Origin: Bagarius yarrelli | Lineage: Eukaryota > Chordata > Actinopteri > Siluriformes > Sisoridae | DNA: 64,000 nt | NCBI GenBank assembly: GCA_005784505.1 | Contig: VCAZ01000070.1 | Location: 124,001-188,000 of the forward strand | Direction of reading: 5' to 3' | Shown: piece after piece, positions 1-12,410 of the stretch | How the letters are laid out: each line of letters opens with the position of its first letter | Position numbering within the stretch: the first letter of the stretch is position 1 | Program-made: the position numbers and the translations under genes | Notes under the pieces: model-generated | Database searches by the model: none | The model's input: only the letters and a program-made list of their open reading frames with translations | What the model was told of the DNA's origin: nothing

Positions 1-118
1 GCAATTGGGGGATAAGAGCCTTGCTCAGGGGCTCAGACGTGATAACATGTTGGTGCTGGAAAACAAACCCTCAATCTTTCAGATAGCAGTCCAACATCTT
101 AACCACTAAGCTACCACC
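1..118 (-). mobile_element. tRNA-Ser-like SINE, truncated by window edge
   Basis: Minus-strand copy of the commonest SINE in this window. Recognisable pieces are the complement of the 'tgagcaaggc...ttaaccccaattg' body, a degenerate B box and an A-box-like head (complement of 'gctTAGTGGTTAAGATGTTGG' near 95-115). The 3' tail lies outside the window. Confidence 0.8.
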
Positions 119-676
119 AACATCCTTCTGTAATAGTGCATAAGGGGTTTAAGTATTCTTCAGACAGTTCTGCACCACTGACAGTAATCACTCTTTAAAG
201 ACAATGTTCCGTTAAGATATGTTTATTTCCTGATAAGTTTGTGCTGAGCCTCTCAGGGCTGCTTTTGGTTTCAACTACAAGCTATTGATTGCAAACACAG
301 ACGCTCTCTAATCAGTGTGTAAGAGCACTATCATAGTCACACAGGCATTGCAACTATTTGGAATTATCCACCAGGGGCCAATTGAACTGCCACTAAAGGG
401 TGGGTGATTGTCTGTGAGTAAATATGAAGTGGGAGGTAAAAAGGAAGTAAAACTGCCATCACAATAATTACAGTCATATTATAGAAGCAACATGAACTAT
501 AGGAATCAATCATTTTCTATTCTGGGTATGTTTCAGACACTGTAAATATGCATGAATATTTTTTTTTCAGTCTGCATTAAGGTAATTTTCAAAAAACTTT
601 TTAGTCATGTATAGTATGTATAAATAGTTATTTATCAAAGTATATGTGTATATAAGTTATTGAGGGTCTGTAATTA
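119..676. other. no gene seen
   Basis: AT-rich unique-looking sequence with no coding frame, RNA gene or repeat that I can name. Confidence 0.5.
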
Positions 677-936
677 ATGGGGTGGGCAACCAACATTTCT
701 CTATTTTATTTGTCTTGCTTGTTTTTCTATCCCTGCCCTACCCACTGATGATCAGGTGTGTTTAGTCAGTCAGACACTGGAAGATACCAACCAAGATTAG
801 GTGGAGTAGGGGTAGACCACATCGATTGGTATCTCCCAGCTTTTGACTAAACATATCTGATCCAGGTAAGAAGCAGTGGGTAGGGCAGGGATAGTTGCCA
901 CACAAGCAAGACAAAGGAACAGTTTCCCACCCCGCC
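677..936. mobile_element. snapback (long-TIR) MITE-like element
   Basis: The segment folds on itself. The left half, from GGGGTGGG through TTTGTCTTGCTTG and ATCCCTGCCCTACCCACTG to AGATACCAA, is mirrored by the right half as its reverse complement, ending in CCCACCCCGCC. The arms are about 110 nt with roughly 80% pairing and a short central spacer near 795-825. There is no coding capacity. This is typical of non-autonomous foldback DNA elements; the class is not assigned. Confidence 0.7.
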
Positions 937-3900
937 AATAGATGATAACTTTCATGACATTGATGTTAACTTATTGATATTTAAACATATGCAATGAATT
1001 GTTCCGCGTAGAATCCGCATAGAATCGGAAAGTTTATTTATTGTTTTTTGAATTAGTTATTTGTTAGCATTTCCATTTGGAGGAATTTACATGAAAAAAG
1101 TTCCTGTGTTGTCTTGTAACTGTTTACTGACATTCATTTCTTATTATTTTCTTTGTCTAACAATGTCTCCTCGGATTTCAGCAACAAAGCACAATTCTCA
1201 AAGCATATACAGACTTAACAAATGAAGGACAGAGGTATTGGAACTTTTCGAAAAAAATATATGCCCTGAAGGTTCGATTTTTCTGTACACAGAGATGAGA
1301 ACAATTGTTAAAGAAACATCATTCGGTGTATAATAGGTCCATAAGGACTACACTTGTTACCTTTGAAAGTTTTCAAAACAGAAATTCTTAACAACAGCTT
1401 TAAACAATAATTTGTTAAGCTTCTACATGCTTTTACTTCACCCAATGCAGTAAAAACACAGTTAAATTACAACTACACTATAAGGTGTATTTTACACTCT
1501 GAATTGGTTTTGTTATTAATTTGAGTTGTCCATCTGTATCACATTATTTCCTTAAATAAAGGAATGTCCCCTGTGAGCAGCAAAACAAATCGACTTTTCA
1601 AACCTTTTAAAAATGAAGAGCTTTTATGGCAGCAAAACAGTGACCGGGCTATTCAAATCTAGACTAAAAGTAAATGCACCCTGCAGTGTGCTATTCACAC
1701 TGGTCTTCATTTCTGATTTAAAACCAAAAGCTTTACATTTTTTGTTTAGTTTGCTTTCTATGGTTACCAAACATTAAGAAAAAATGAGTTACATTTTGTA
1801 AGTTACAAGTTACATGGTATTAGTAACCAAACACCAACCATAGCACACTCACCCTATCCCAGACAGAACCATAGGAAACATATACAAAATAAATAAATAA
1901 CCCCCCCCCCAAAAAAAAATGTATAAATAAAAAAGGGAGGTAAATTATAAATTATAAAATTGAGAGTTAAACACATGCATTTCGATGAAAGTAAAAAAAA
2001 AATCACATTAGAATAAGTTAGAACAAACATAATTTAAATAATTAACAGTCACATTATTTGCTGGAACTTAACAGTCAGTCTATTCTGATCTAAAAAAAAC
2101 AAATGAAGATCTGAGTCCCAGATCTTGTAAAATATGTGCATTTTTTGTTTGATTAAGTAAGTTAGTCGTTTCATTGCTATACAAGACGAGAGTTCCTTAA
2201 TCCAGAGTAGCAGAGATGGACCATGAATACTTTTCCAGTGAATGTCAATCAAGCATTTTGCATGCAAAGGACACAGGCTTACAAACTTCTCTTCATGTGT
2301 TTTCAAAGATAAGGCAATTGGAAAAAGACCAAGAATACAAATTTTATGGCAGACAGAAATTCATTGTAAATACTCACGTTGCCAAATACAATGAAATAGT
2401 GTGCTATTGTAAGTCAAACATTTTCCAGAAATATACAAAAGAATTCTATAAAATTTATTTAACAATGTTCCTATTATCCAATTATATTGGATTAATTTAG
2501 AACGAATGTTTGTGCTTGAAAACAACTTTCCTCCCATTCATTTTCTGTAACATCCATCTGAAAATCATCGATCCAAGTCAGTCTTTTATTATTTGTAGGT
2601 TTCTTACAGCGTAGAAATTTTGCATTTAGCTCTGAGATTTTTAACTACAATTTCTTCTAAAAAAATGAGACTTTTTGTATCTTTTTTTTAAGGTTTCGAC
2701 GGACATCAGTATATTATCTTCATGAAGATCTGCAATCTTCTCTAAGATTTTTTTTTTTTTTTTATGAAACCCCTGCTGTCTTAGGTTTTTATATACTATA
2801 TACGTGGCTTAGGATTGTCTTGATTTACTACTCGGTTACATTTCCCTTTTTTTTTTGCTCACTTTCAATGCAGTTCACTTTGCCAGTCTAAGCATCCTTG
2901 GTGGGAATGTTTACCTCTCACTTCGTTGTTAGACATGGGAAAAGGGGTGAGGTGGTGCAGGTTTATAGCTGTACAACTTAGTGTTCATGCAGGGCCAAAC
3001 AGAAGGCAGGTCGTCAAGCTGTAATAAGACCTGCCAAAGGTGGAGTTGGATAATGAGGCACTTCATGCCATCCCTGTACCGAGAGAGGTGGGTGAGAAGC
3101 AATTAGAGAAAAATCAAGCTGACCACGGTGTGGATCCCACCACCGCAGCTATGCTTGATTTCTCTTGTTTTTTATTTTTCTCATTATATTTCTAGATTGG
3201 TTATTGTTGTATTTTAATATTTAATAGCCTAAGTTTGTAATATAAGATCTATTTTATGAATATTTTTCTTGCTACAGTCACAAAGACTGCTTTACACCCC
3301 CCCTGCTTCTTTTACTAGGGCACTTGTTTTCATACTGTCCCTTCATTCAGAGCACCAAGCTGATAAATAATGTAGTTTATTTTATTCAGGTTGCTTCAAG
3401 CCATGAGGGCTGCAGTCCTTACAGACACATCTGCGTATCTGGGACTTGTCTGTAGGCAGGGTAGATGATTCCAATTCTTCTTCTGTAAACGCTGTCCATG
3501 CGCAAAGGCTATGGAACGAATCTTACAGTTTTGAAGTTGATTTATTGTTTTGATTTACTGCCCCACTTCTATTCTAATGCTAATTTAATGTTTTGATATA
3601 CACTCGTATGTCTGGCAGACTGTCGGTATACAATTGAATTGTTTTGGTACTGTTGCAGGTTATAATAGGCCTTTTACAGAAGCCCAATAAAGACAGAATA
3701 AGGGGCATTACATTTTCCTAGGGTGCAGCAACATGGTGCAATAATAATTTAAAACAACAAGAAGCCTTTTAAAAAATGCACTTATTATACTAGTCAAAAT
3801 AAGACTTAATCTGGAATACAATGTTCAAAAACAGTTATTGATGTGATGGACAGCTGTCCCAATTCTTTTGTCCATAGAGTGTATGTAGTTTCATAAAACT

Positions 3901-4049
3901 GCCCTTCATTCTGTAAAAAAAGCAGAAGGCTCTAAATGTGTACATTTGTCATTTCTGTCTATACACTTAGTCTTATTTACCAATTCCTTATCAAGTCATT
4001 AATAAATGGCTTCCAAATGGTGCAAGAAAAAAAGAGCTCATTCAATCAC
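937..4049. other. AT-rich non-coding stretch
   Basis: No gene supported. Notable small items: a C-tract followed by an A-tract at about 1903-1919, poly-T near 2749-2763, and an imperfect hairpin at about 3107-3166 (GAGAAAAATCAAGC mirrored by GCTTGATTTCTCTT). Near 3862-3890 there is a Tc1-like terminal motif (CCCAATTCTTTTGTCCATAG). Short open frames around 2049-2500 overlap on both strands and show no family features. Confidence 0.5.
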
Positions 4050-4054
4050 TAACA

Positions 4055-4440
4055 AATAGTTAGGCAGCAGTGCTAGTGATAGCACTGTTGCCTTACAGGA
4101 AGAAGGTCATAGGTTCATATCTCTGGCAGGTGCCTTTTTGGGTGGATTGTATTTTCTTCCTGTACTTGTGTGTCACTGGGCAAAAGGCAGGGGTACATCT
4201 TCGACAGGTCACACACCCAATCAACCACACACACTCACACTCACTCCTATGGGCAATTTTGGATCAACAGCGTTAGAGTGTGTGTAAGTGATTGTCTGTA
4301 TGTAGCCCTGTGATGGACTGGCGACCTGTCGAGGATCTACCCCTGCCTTTTGCCCAGTGACAGCTGAAATAGACTCCAGAAGATCCATGTGCCCCTTATT
4401 AGAAATAAGCCGATATAGACAATGGAGGGATGGATGGATT
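4055..4440 (+). mobile_element. long-headed SINE, internally rearranged
   Basis: The head (GCACTGTTGCCTTACAGGAAGAAGGTC, degenerate B box) and the 3' body (CCTGTGATGGACTGGCGACC, then TAGACTCCAGAAGATCC, then a GGATGGATGG-type tail) match the family also present intact at 63585-63928. Here the middle is replaced by an inverted copy of the 3' body: 4172-4210 is the near-perfect reverse complement of 4323-4361. The short open frames at 4070-4445 are products of this repeat. Confidence 0.75.
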
Positions 4441-5662
4441 TTCAAGTCACGGCTATTTGTGGCTGAACAACCAGTACCGAATAATTGGCTGTGTTATCTT
4501 GGTGGGAAGGAAAACATTATTTATTATCTGTCAATCATCAAGACATTAATCAATGATAGTGATCTGTAGGATCTTATATACTGTATGTGGGCAAGAGCAG
4601 ATAGTGCTCTCCTCTGAGCGATTTTAGCTAAGCTACGATTCGGTGGGAGCAAAAAAAATAAAGAAGCTGGGGTCCTAAAAGACACATATGCTAGCCTTCA
4701 TCTGTCCCAGTCATGTAATTGGAAGCTTTAGTTAGTGGACGCAAATTGTCCAACGAGGAAATCAGAAGTGAAAATAGTGAACAACCAACAATCCAAAACT
4801 CCTTTCTGTTTTTCTCACCTAATTTTCAGACTTATTAAGAGTAAACGAGAAATGTTTGGGTGCTCATGGTCTAAGTAAGGGGGCAAAACACTACGGAGTG
4901 TTTGATAGACATGCAGAGGGCATCGGTTAGGGGTGTCAAAAACAGCAGATGTTTCAGGTCCCATTTTGGACTCTCTTCTGGAGTTCGCCGTGCTCCCGTT
5001 GTCCCCTCCAAGCGCCTGTACTATATTTAACACCGCTGGCTTAATTAATAGACTTCTATTAATAACATCAAGATCAGTTCATGATTCTCTGTCTTCATTT
5101 TTCTGCCGTTCACTCTTTCTCTACTTGCTCCTTCTACCCCCTCAGCCTTTTCCCATGCATTATTGATGAGGCAAATGTCTCAGTCTCTCAAAGAACTTTA
5201 CCAGAAATTCTTTCTTACTCTCACACATGCTCTGCCTTTCACTCATCATCTTTTCCCTTTTTCCCACAGCCTACTGCATCCTGAGGAAAGCTAACACGGG
5301 TTCTGTGAAAAAACAAAGCATGTCTGCAGCACACCAGGAAATCGGTGTGGAATCTTATTCATTATGAAACAAAGTGCACTGAATGCAAACCACTTTTGCC
5401 TGAAACGTGATACAGATGCATCAATTAAGAGCCAAATTTAGAACTTTAAAACAGCACTATGAGTCATAAGTTTATTACGTATCCAAAAACATCCTATGAC
5501 TCACTGGTTGTTGGCAGCGGTTTAAACATTATGCCTTGACATTTGACAGAGTGGCAGACACAAATGTCATTAAGAGAATTTCAGATTTTTATACATTATT
5601 AATAAAAATGTTATATGGGAGGATAAAACACTTTATTATACATCTGACTAAATTATCTAAAG
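4441..5662. other. no gene seen
   Basis: Non-coding. 4930-5300 is pyrimidine-rich and of more balanced composition than its surroundings, but has no motif or splice structure that I can defend. Confidence 0.5.
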
Positions 5663-6726
5663 CAGTGGTTCCCAACAGGGGGGGGTCCCGACCAACGAGG
5701 AGGCCTCAGTGAGCTCTGTGGGCAGGTCTTATCATATTGGCTGCATTTACACTGCACGTATCAAGTGACCCAGTAACGATTTTTTTTTTATCCAATCAGG
5801 CACTGATCGTATTTGATTAATGATGGTGTAAGCAGAAAAAAAAAGCACCCGGATTCCGATATTTTCAGATCGGATTTAGGCCTCAGTCATATGGTGTAAT
5901 AAATCGGATATGAATTGGATACGTGCATTAACATGTGCAGTGTAAGCAGACAGATCGGATCTGTCAATTCAAGTCAAGCTGTATTGAATAAGCCACGTTG
6001 CTGCATGACGTCAATTCAGGTGGGCCTCAGCAATATATAATAACTTGCAACTGTGTATTTTCATATTTATGAATGTTTTTCACTGTAACAAATGTTCCAG
6101 ATCAGACGCAGAGGCAGTTTTAACAATCCACGGTTAAAGTTTTTTTTTTGTACCACGCTTTGCGACTGATTGGACACGCACACTAGGCTCTTTTTCTTTC
6201 TCAACGTTTCTACTTTATATATGATGCGGAAGTAAAATACTAAATAATTATTTCATCTTCGTCCGTTGCGTTTATTGATTACCGAGACATTTTAACTTGT
6301 AACTTGTAACTGTATAGTGTAAATACAGGGGAAGATGTAAGTGGGTCATCAAAAACATCAGATATAGTCACAATTTCGGAATTGAGCATCAAGACCTCCA
6401 GTGTAGATGCAGCCATTGAAAAGTGTGGCGCAGTGAGCATTAGGAAGAAAGGTCATATTGCAGTAGCTAATTTTCTCCATGATTCCCTGGTTGGCCAGAA
6501 AATTGTAATTTGTTCTCCATAAAAACGTCCAAAAAAAAAAGTCTTACTCATTCCCTTTCAGCAGCTGATAATAATGACCCGGGCATACTGGACCCATGCT
6601 AGAAATACTGGAAACACAAATGCTGGAAATAACAAAAGCTATAATATCATTAAATGTGAAGGGGGGCCCTAAAATATTTTCTTGGGGAAAAGGGGGTTTC
6701 AGACAAAAAACGGTTGGGAACCACTG
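5663..6726. mobile_element. non-autonomous hAT element with perfect 8-bp target duplication
   Basis: Terminal inverted repeats CAGTGGTTCCCAAC and GTTGGGAACCACTG are flanked by identical ATCTAAAG octamers (5655-5662 and 6727-6734). An 8-bp duplication and CAGTGG-type ends are hallmarks of hAT (Charlie-like) transposons. The 1064-bp element has no transposase frame. A second inverted-repeat pair inside it (5739-5770 and about 6389-6414, GGCTGCATTTACACTG type) suggests a nested MITE. Confidence 0.9.
5739..6414. mobile_element. nested MITE inside the hAT element
   Basis: Ends pair as GGCTGCATTTACACTG and CAGTGTAGATGCAGCC. The interior holds repeated GATCGGAT-like words and GCAGTGTAAGCAGACAG. A related end sequence recurs at 10391-10426. 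No clear target duplication was found, so the exact borders are uncertain. Confidence 0.6.
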
Positions 6727-6738
6727 ATCTAAAGTAAC

Positions 6739-7551
6739 CTGAGGCAGGTAGTAACAAGCTGTATTCAGTTCATAAGATTTTAGTTACTTGAGTAAATTTT
6801 TGGAGTTAACTGACCTTACTTTTACTCCTACTTAACTCAATTTTAAATCACAGAAAAAGTACTTTTACTTCGTTACATCTGATGGAGTTTATCTGTTACT
6901 TTTAAAATGTCAATTATGATAATTTAGTTTTAATAATGAGTTTCTCTCATGTTACGATTAAGAAGATTGCAAGTCCTGCAATAGGTTGCAGCGAATTAAA
7001 GTACAGTCGGCTATGTACGTGAAACCAGCAAATTTTTTTTAGAGCTCAGTTTGGAAAATAACGGCCGAAAAGGGAGAATAAGTGAGCATATCAGTGAAGA
7101 CAAGACACACATGGCCTCTCATTCAAAAGTTTTACTTCGAGAAGTGAAAAAGAACAGTTACATAATATGATGCCTTCTATGTGCACCAAAACATGTTGAT
7201 ATAGCGCACATAAAATCCAGCTCCAGCCAAAGGTTTAGATAATAATGGCTATTTAAGGGGGAATTTTTCAGCTGTAGGCACTTATAGACACCTTATTGTT
7301 AGTTACTATAAAATCTTGCACATTGACTTCTTTTTCATCTTTTTTTTTTTTCGTCTGTAGTTGATTGTTAGTATTTTCTCTGAATTCAGGATTTTTCCTT
7401 CATTTATTCAGTTCCAAAGTAACTAGTGATGCAATACTTGAGTAGTTTGATCATTCGAAACTTTATAACTCCTACTTAAATCACTTTAAACATCAATACT
7501 TTTATAATTTGTTGTCCTTGTACATTTTTTGGCTACCTACCCACCTCTAAA
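6739..7551 (-). mobile_element. dispersed DNA-transposon-like repeat
   Basis: Sequence dense in 'acttttacttc / ttacttgagtaa' words, ending in TTTGGCTACCTACCCACCTCT. In reverse this is the GGTGGGTAG-AGTAGCCAAA start of a repeat I recognise as frequent in teleost genomes. Its superfamily is not certain to me. No transposase frame. Confidence 0.5.
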
Positions 7552-8284
7552 ATGAACGTACCATGGAGCTGTTGAAGCTTCTGATTGGTTAAGAAGTGTT
7601 TTTGTAACGTAGCAAGGTAGCAAGGTACACACATATTTGTGTACACAACACTTTATGTACACAAATATTAGAAAGTAAATTTTTTTTTAACATTGACTTA
7701 AAATGAAACTAAAAGAAACAGTGGTAAATCATTATACCTCCCCAGCACTGATTACTTTCTAATAACAGCATGACCAGTCATGTTTTTTTCATTAGCTAAA
7801 TTGAATATATTAATGAAATGAGGGAAAAGCAATTATCACACCGTTTTTACACTCTATTTATTTACCTCTGTACAGAAAATAGAACACTTGAACAGAAGCA
7901 TGCAGCGGAACCTGAGCGTGAGGGTTGGGGGTTGGGGGGGTTTCACACTGTGAAAATGAATGGCTGTTAGAAGAGCCCTGATGTCGCTTGTCATTGGAAA
8001 ACTGTGCAAGCAAATTGCTAAGTCATAAACAAGGCACCCTGTGCACTAGACTTTTTGATTAGAAACTGTCACTGCATTCAAATATAAATAAGTGCATGAC
8101 TAACTCTTTGTGCATATTGAAATGTTCAGATCTGCCCCATATCTGCACATGAAGTACTAAAAGTGGGAAATATTGTGTGTATGACACATTCCACTTCGTG
8201 ATCGGGTATAAAAAAATATTTTCTTTTATTTGGTACCTCTTAAAATAGATGAGACATTTCACTCACGTCTATTGAATAAGCTCG
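7552..8284. other. no gene seen
   Basis: Non-coding. Contains a local inverted motif around 7627-7668 (TACACACATATTTGTGTACA and a related copy) and a G-rich run at 7924-7940. Confidence 0.45.
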
Positions 8285-8637
8285 TGTTGTGATGAAGACG
8301 ACTGAGAGGAATCCATGTTGAAGTGAAGGGTTTATTAAATAAACAGCGCAAATACGTAGTCGATAGGCAGGAAAAGGTTGGTACACCATATACACTAGAA
8401 AATGTAGCAAACAAAACCGAAGGGCAAAGACAGAAATCGTATACAGGACGTAGCAAAGATCCAAACCAGAATAAAAAAGACAAAGACATGAGAAACACTT
8501 AGTAAGTAGGCAAACTAACAATACTTCGCAACGTGGTGTCCGTCATGCTAGCATATAAAGCTAGATACAGGATGTAACATCGGAAGTGGCACTAGTATTC
8601 AGTCGCCCTCTGGTGGTTTGGGGTTGGAATCGTTACA
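8285..8637 (-). mobile_element. solo-LTR-like segment (Ty3/gypsy-type)
   Basis: On the minus strand it begins TGTAACGATTCC, contains a GAGGGCGAC motif, a TATA-like TTTATATGC, an AATAAA followed by the end of the repeat, and finishes near ...TCACAACA. A diverged sister copy lies at 56960-57317 in the same orientation. No clean 5-bp target duplication was seen at these borders, so the ends are approximate. Two overlapping open frames here (8240-8521) come from this repeat. Confidence 0.6.
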
Positions 8638-8668
8638 TATGTTCGTTAAATATTTTTTCTTCTACAGA

Positions 8669-9633
8669 AAACACTAGTGGTGGGCAGTCAGGCCCAGCAA
8701 GGCCTTCTCTGCTGACCCAAACACTATCAGTTCATTTGTTTCATGAAATTGTATTTATTTATTCCCCAAAAATGTATTCTCTTTATTTCGTAGCATTTCT
8801 TCTGTCCGCACTGCTTCCAGTATGTGTATGTGAAGGTAAGATTTTTTATCCAATCAGATTTCAGCCTCTATGTGCTGCCACGTCAATCTAATCTGCCAAG
8901 GACTTCCGAGTCAGTAGTGCTGGTCTATGTAACTTAAACTATATTAGCAATGGGACTGTTTCTTTAACCAATCAGATTTTAGCTAGCTGACCCACAATAC
9001 CGTCAGCATTTTTCCATCTTCTGATTGGTTGATGAGAGCAAACCTGTTACAGCTAAATTCGACTAGCAAAACATGTCTGCAACCACCTGCACACATTAAT
9101 ACATTTAAATTAGAGTTTAACGCTCACAATGTCTGACGGAGAAAGTCAATGGCTTGACTTGGTCTCGGACATACTTTAAAAGCGAGAAATCGCGGGGAGA
9201 GATCGACTAACCCCGAAGCTCACTTGCTTGTCTCAGCCTGGGAAAGAGTTTGTTTGCCACTTTCAGGCCAGTGCTAATAAGCGGTAATGCTGACTTTTAA
9301 TGTATTAAATATTTAATTTATACATTCAATGTTTTATTAGATAAATACTGATTTTGAACTGCTCCAGATGATGTACGTGCCACAGTTGTGGTTGTACTGT
9401 AGAGGTTTATAGTTGTCCTAACTGGGTTTCTTGCTTTAATAAAAATGGTTTTCATGCTCAATACGCAAAATGTATCTATCTTTCTCTGTAATGTCACACC
9501 GTGTTATATTGCGTTCTTGCGTATTAATGGTTTTTATATAATTGTGACGTGATAGTGGTGGTATTCAGAGATATATCAGTCGGGTAAATCCCCACTGAAG
9601 GCCCAAGTACCAAATGCACGGCCTGTCACTGGA
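8669..9633 (+). mobile_element. hAT-like transposon remnant (ZMYM1-like family, inferred)
   Basis: Starts GTGGTGGGCAGTCAGGCC and ends GCACGGCCTGTCACTGG. In between are several ATCCAATCAGATT / CAATCAGATTTTAG / TCTGATTGGTTGA blocks, then ATGTCTGACGGAG followed by a short decayed frame near 9129-9290. I recognise this as a repeat family whose full copies encode a ZMYM1-like hAT transposase; that link is from memory and only the non-coding flank and a few codons remain here. Confidence 0.45.
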
Positions 9634-10390
9634 TAACACAGAATGGTTTTATACATATTCTACATCAAATTTGCACGTTTTTCCTCCCCTGACTTTAAAT
9701 ACTATATAGTGCCTGCAATAACGCAAATCAATCAAATGCAGAAAAATAGGTAAACTGGAAATAAGTACTCAAACTATGCTTCTTTGGCAATTCCTAACAG
9801 TTTTAATCACACACAAACATAAGTTTATAGCATCCTACACTATATATCAGACAGGAAGACTGTAGGGGAGCCTTTTATATGAACATCATGTCTTGAGTAA
9901 AAGGCATTATATTGGATATCAATCTGAAAGCTATTTGAAGGAAGTCTCATGTAGGCACACAGGCGCACAAACTGACAGATGGCCCCAGTTGGCACTTAAG
10001 GGCTCCTAAATTGTTTGTTTCAGGAAAAAAATAAGTTTGACCAGATTATTTGGGGCATAGAAAAAAAATCTACCTCTAATTGCACTTTAAAAGAAAAGTG
10101 AACAAGCTCCTGCACCTCTGGGGTGCTTTGAGAAAGCTTACAGCAAAATGTTTTCTCCGTCAGCAACCTAGCAATTTCCCCTAGACAAATCTATTGACAA
10201 GGACAACAAGATCGAGAAATAGAAACAGTATGTATTACTGAACTGTAACTGGCTAAGGACATTTATTTTCTTTATTGTTTAACTTAATCTTAATAAATTA
10301 CATTTTCCAGATAAAGTTTATAATCAACATGCATATGTATATGTCAAATAAAGCACAAGAAAAATCAAACCATGTCGTAAGATTCTATAT
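9634..10390. other. no gene seen
   Basis: AT-rich non-coding sequence without an assignable repeat. Confidence 0.45.
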
Positions 10391-10560
10391 AGCTGCGTTC
10401 ACAATGCAAGGCTTGATGCTCAATTCTAAATTTTGCTCAGATCAGATTTTTTTGTATAGCTGTTCACATTGTTGTTTTAAATGTTACCAATATCAGATTT
10501 CCAGTGTAAATTAATTCCGCTCCTGAACCAACCCGCATGCGCACAATGGAGCATGATATG
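10391..10560. mobile_element. MITE fragment related to the one inside the 5.7-6.7 kb hAT
   Basis: AGCTGCGTTCACAATGCAAG followed by GCTTGATGCTCAATTC corresponds closely to the reversed right end of the nested element at 6389-6414. The far end was not found, so only one terminus is called. Confidence 0.45.
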
Positions 10561-11044
10561 AAAAAAATAAATACATTAGGTGTTTACATTAATAAGGTCA
10601 TGTGCAGTAAATGACTGAATTAATAAGCAGTCAAAAAGTGGATGAGGATAAAAGGATCAGGCAGTGGCTGATCGTGTGTGTGGATTTCTAAAGCTGAAAT
10701 CAGGAGTGGTGAGACCATGACGGGAACGCCTTCATCCAAATCGATTATAAATCAGTTTTTTTGTAGTTACGTGCTAGTGCAGAATGTTAATGTAAAAGTC
10801 ACATGAATTTCGACATAACTCTGATATATTTACTAGTATTTACTATAGGAACTTTTACTATAGTCATTAATGTAGTCATTTGTGTAGTAGAATTACTATA
10901 GAATCCTCCACAGAGCCTATCCGTGCCGTCTCTCCCTGGACAGGTTACTATAGAATTACCACAAGACATTTCCTTATCATTTTAGTTTACTAAAAATCAT
11001 AGAATACAAGTGAAGTTACTTTAACTTTAATGAATTGGGCCTTT

Positions 11045-11190
11045 GGGCAGTAGGGTGGCTTAGTGGTTAGCATGGTTGCCTCACAGCAAGAAACGGCTGG
11101 GATAGACTCCAGCAGATCCCCGTGATCCCGAATTAGGGAATAAGCAGGTATCGAAAATGAATGAATAAATAAATGAATAAATGAATAAAA
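11045..11190 (+). mobile_element. long-headed SINE with internal deletion
   Basis: The head (GGGTGGCTTAGTGGTTAGCA, TTGCCTCACAGCAAGAA) joins directly to the 3' body (CTGGGATAGACTCCAGCAG, CCGTGATCCCGAATTAG) and an ATGAATGAATAA-rich tail. Most of the middle seen at 63585-63928 is missing. Confidence 0.8.
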
Positions 11191-11229
11191 AAACTAAACC
11201 AGTAGATTCAGTGTATTGTATGAGATAAA

Positions 11230-11800
11230 GGGGGGGACTTTAAAGAACTTTAAACTTCTGTCTAATGTAAAACAAGAAGTACAAACTGCTACGCCATGAC
11301 ATTTAAAATGTTTATTAATACTTCTCACATGCCAATGCAATTACAGCACAATCAGCCATATCAGAAGGCATTCTCCCGATAAACAAGTGAAACGACATTT
11401 GGCAGGGAGTGCGGGTGAAAATATTAATTGTAGGGAGCCATAAAACAATGATTCGGAAGGCTGAATATTAACCGAGACCACAGGCTTCATAATCACTGTT
11501 ATCATCTTGCAACGACACAGCTCTTCGCTTATTAGTAATGCCTGATGGAATTCTCAATCAATATGCAGATGAGTGATGCTTTGAATTGCACCACTTGGTT
11601 TCTAGCCTACCGTTACAGCTTTCCGAGACAAGATCAGAAGAGCTGGTTTTTCAGCAGCTGAGATCTCCTCATCCAAACATTTCTATCACTCCCTTTATCA
11701 TGTGAGATGCTGTCATTTCTGCTTTTCAAAAATCCAGAGAAGTGCTTCAAAGCAGCTGCAGTCAGAAATTAACTATATAATTGCTTGACGTTTTATAATA
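11230..11800. promoter_or_regulatory. candidate conserved non-coding element
   Basis: Complex, low-repeat sequence of balanced composition with homeodomain-like TAAT cores and an octamer-like ATATGCAGATGA at 11560-11571. It lacks coding frames and repeat signatures. The ajap1 flank is known as a gene-poor region, where developmental enhancers would be expected. This is texture-based inference only. Confidence 0.25.
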
Positions 11801-11806
11801 GTTTTT

Positions 11807-12040
11807 AAACCTATCAAAAGGCTTGCTATAGTGACTCCGTAAGACTTGGGTAAAAACGGGATGGAAATAATGTTTGCACTTTTATAAAGAAAATCGAGTG
11901 AGTAAAAAATCAAGCACAGGAAGGAAGTTAGGATCCAGATGCAATCAATTTTATTAAATGATAAATTTTATTAAGAATATCATGAATGGATCTGATAAAA
12001 CACTGGCAAAGAAAAAAAAAGATTTGAAAATGAGCTACAG
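11807..12040. repeat. local duplication, copy A
   Basis: Shares AAACC-ATCAAAAG, then AATAATGTTTGCAC-TTTATAAAG, TCAAGCACAG and an A-rich AAAAAAAAGATT-GAAAAT block in the same order with 12411-12610. No transposon features. Confidence 0.65.
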
Positions 12041-12063
12041 AATTTTTTGTTTTTTTCATATAA

Positions 12064-12300
12064 TCTGAATACAGAAACTGTTTATATTCTCATAGATGTT
12101 TCTAAATAACTGAAATGCTTCTATTTCCTGGTGCCTCTTTATACACTAGATTACTACAAAGCACCTTGAATGCTGCTAGACTAAATTAGAAGCTGTTTCA
12201 TGAGACTACATGCCACTGGCTTTCCTTTGTAGCTTGGCATTCTAATTACAACCTTCACATTAATTTAGCTTTAAAGCTCTCGATATGTAAGTTAGTTTGA
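12064..12300. repeat. local duplication, copy B
   Basis: About 85% identical in the same order to 13659-13907: CTGAATACAG, TTTCCTGGTGCCTCTTTATA, CTGCTAGACTAAATTAGAAG, GAGACTACATGCCACTGGCT and GTTAGTTTGAT. No tRNA head, TIR or poly-A tail, so it does not look like a mobile element. Confidence 0.8.
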
Positions 12301-12410
12301 TCCAAGCAATCATGTAAGCTTGATCTATACACTTAGTAAGATTTTTTTTTATAATAATTTCCTTACATTTTTATCCAACTGAGTAGTTTAGTTAGCTGTC
12401 CTCAGATTTA

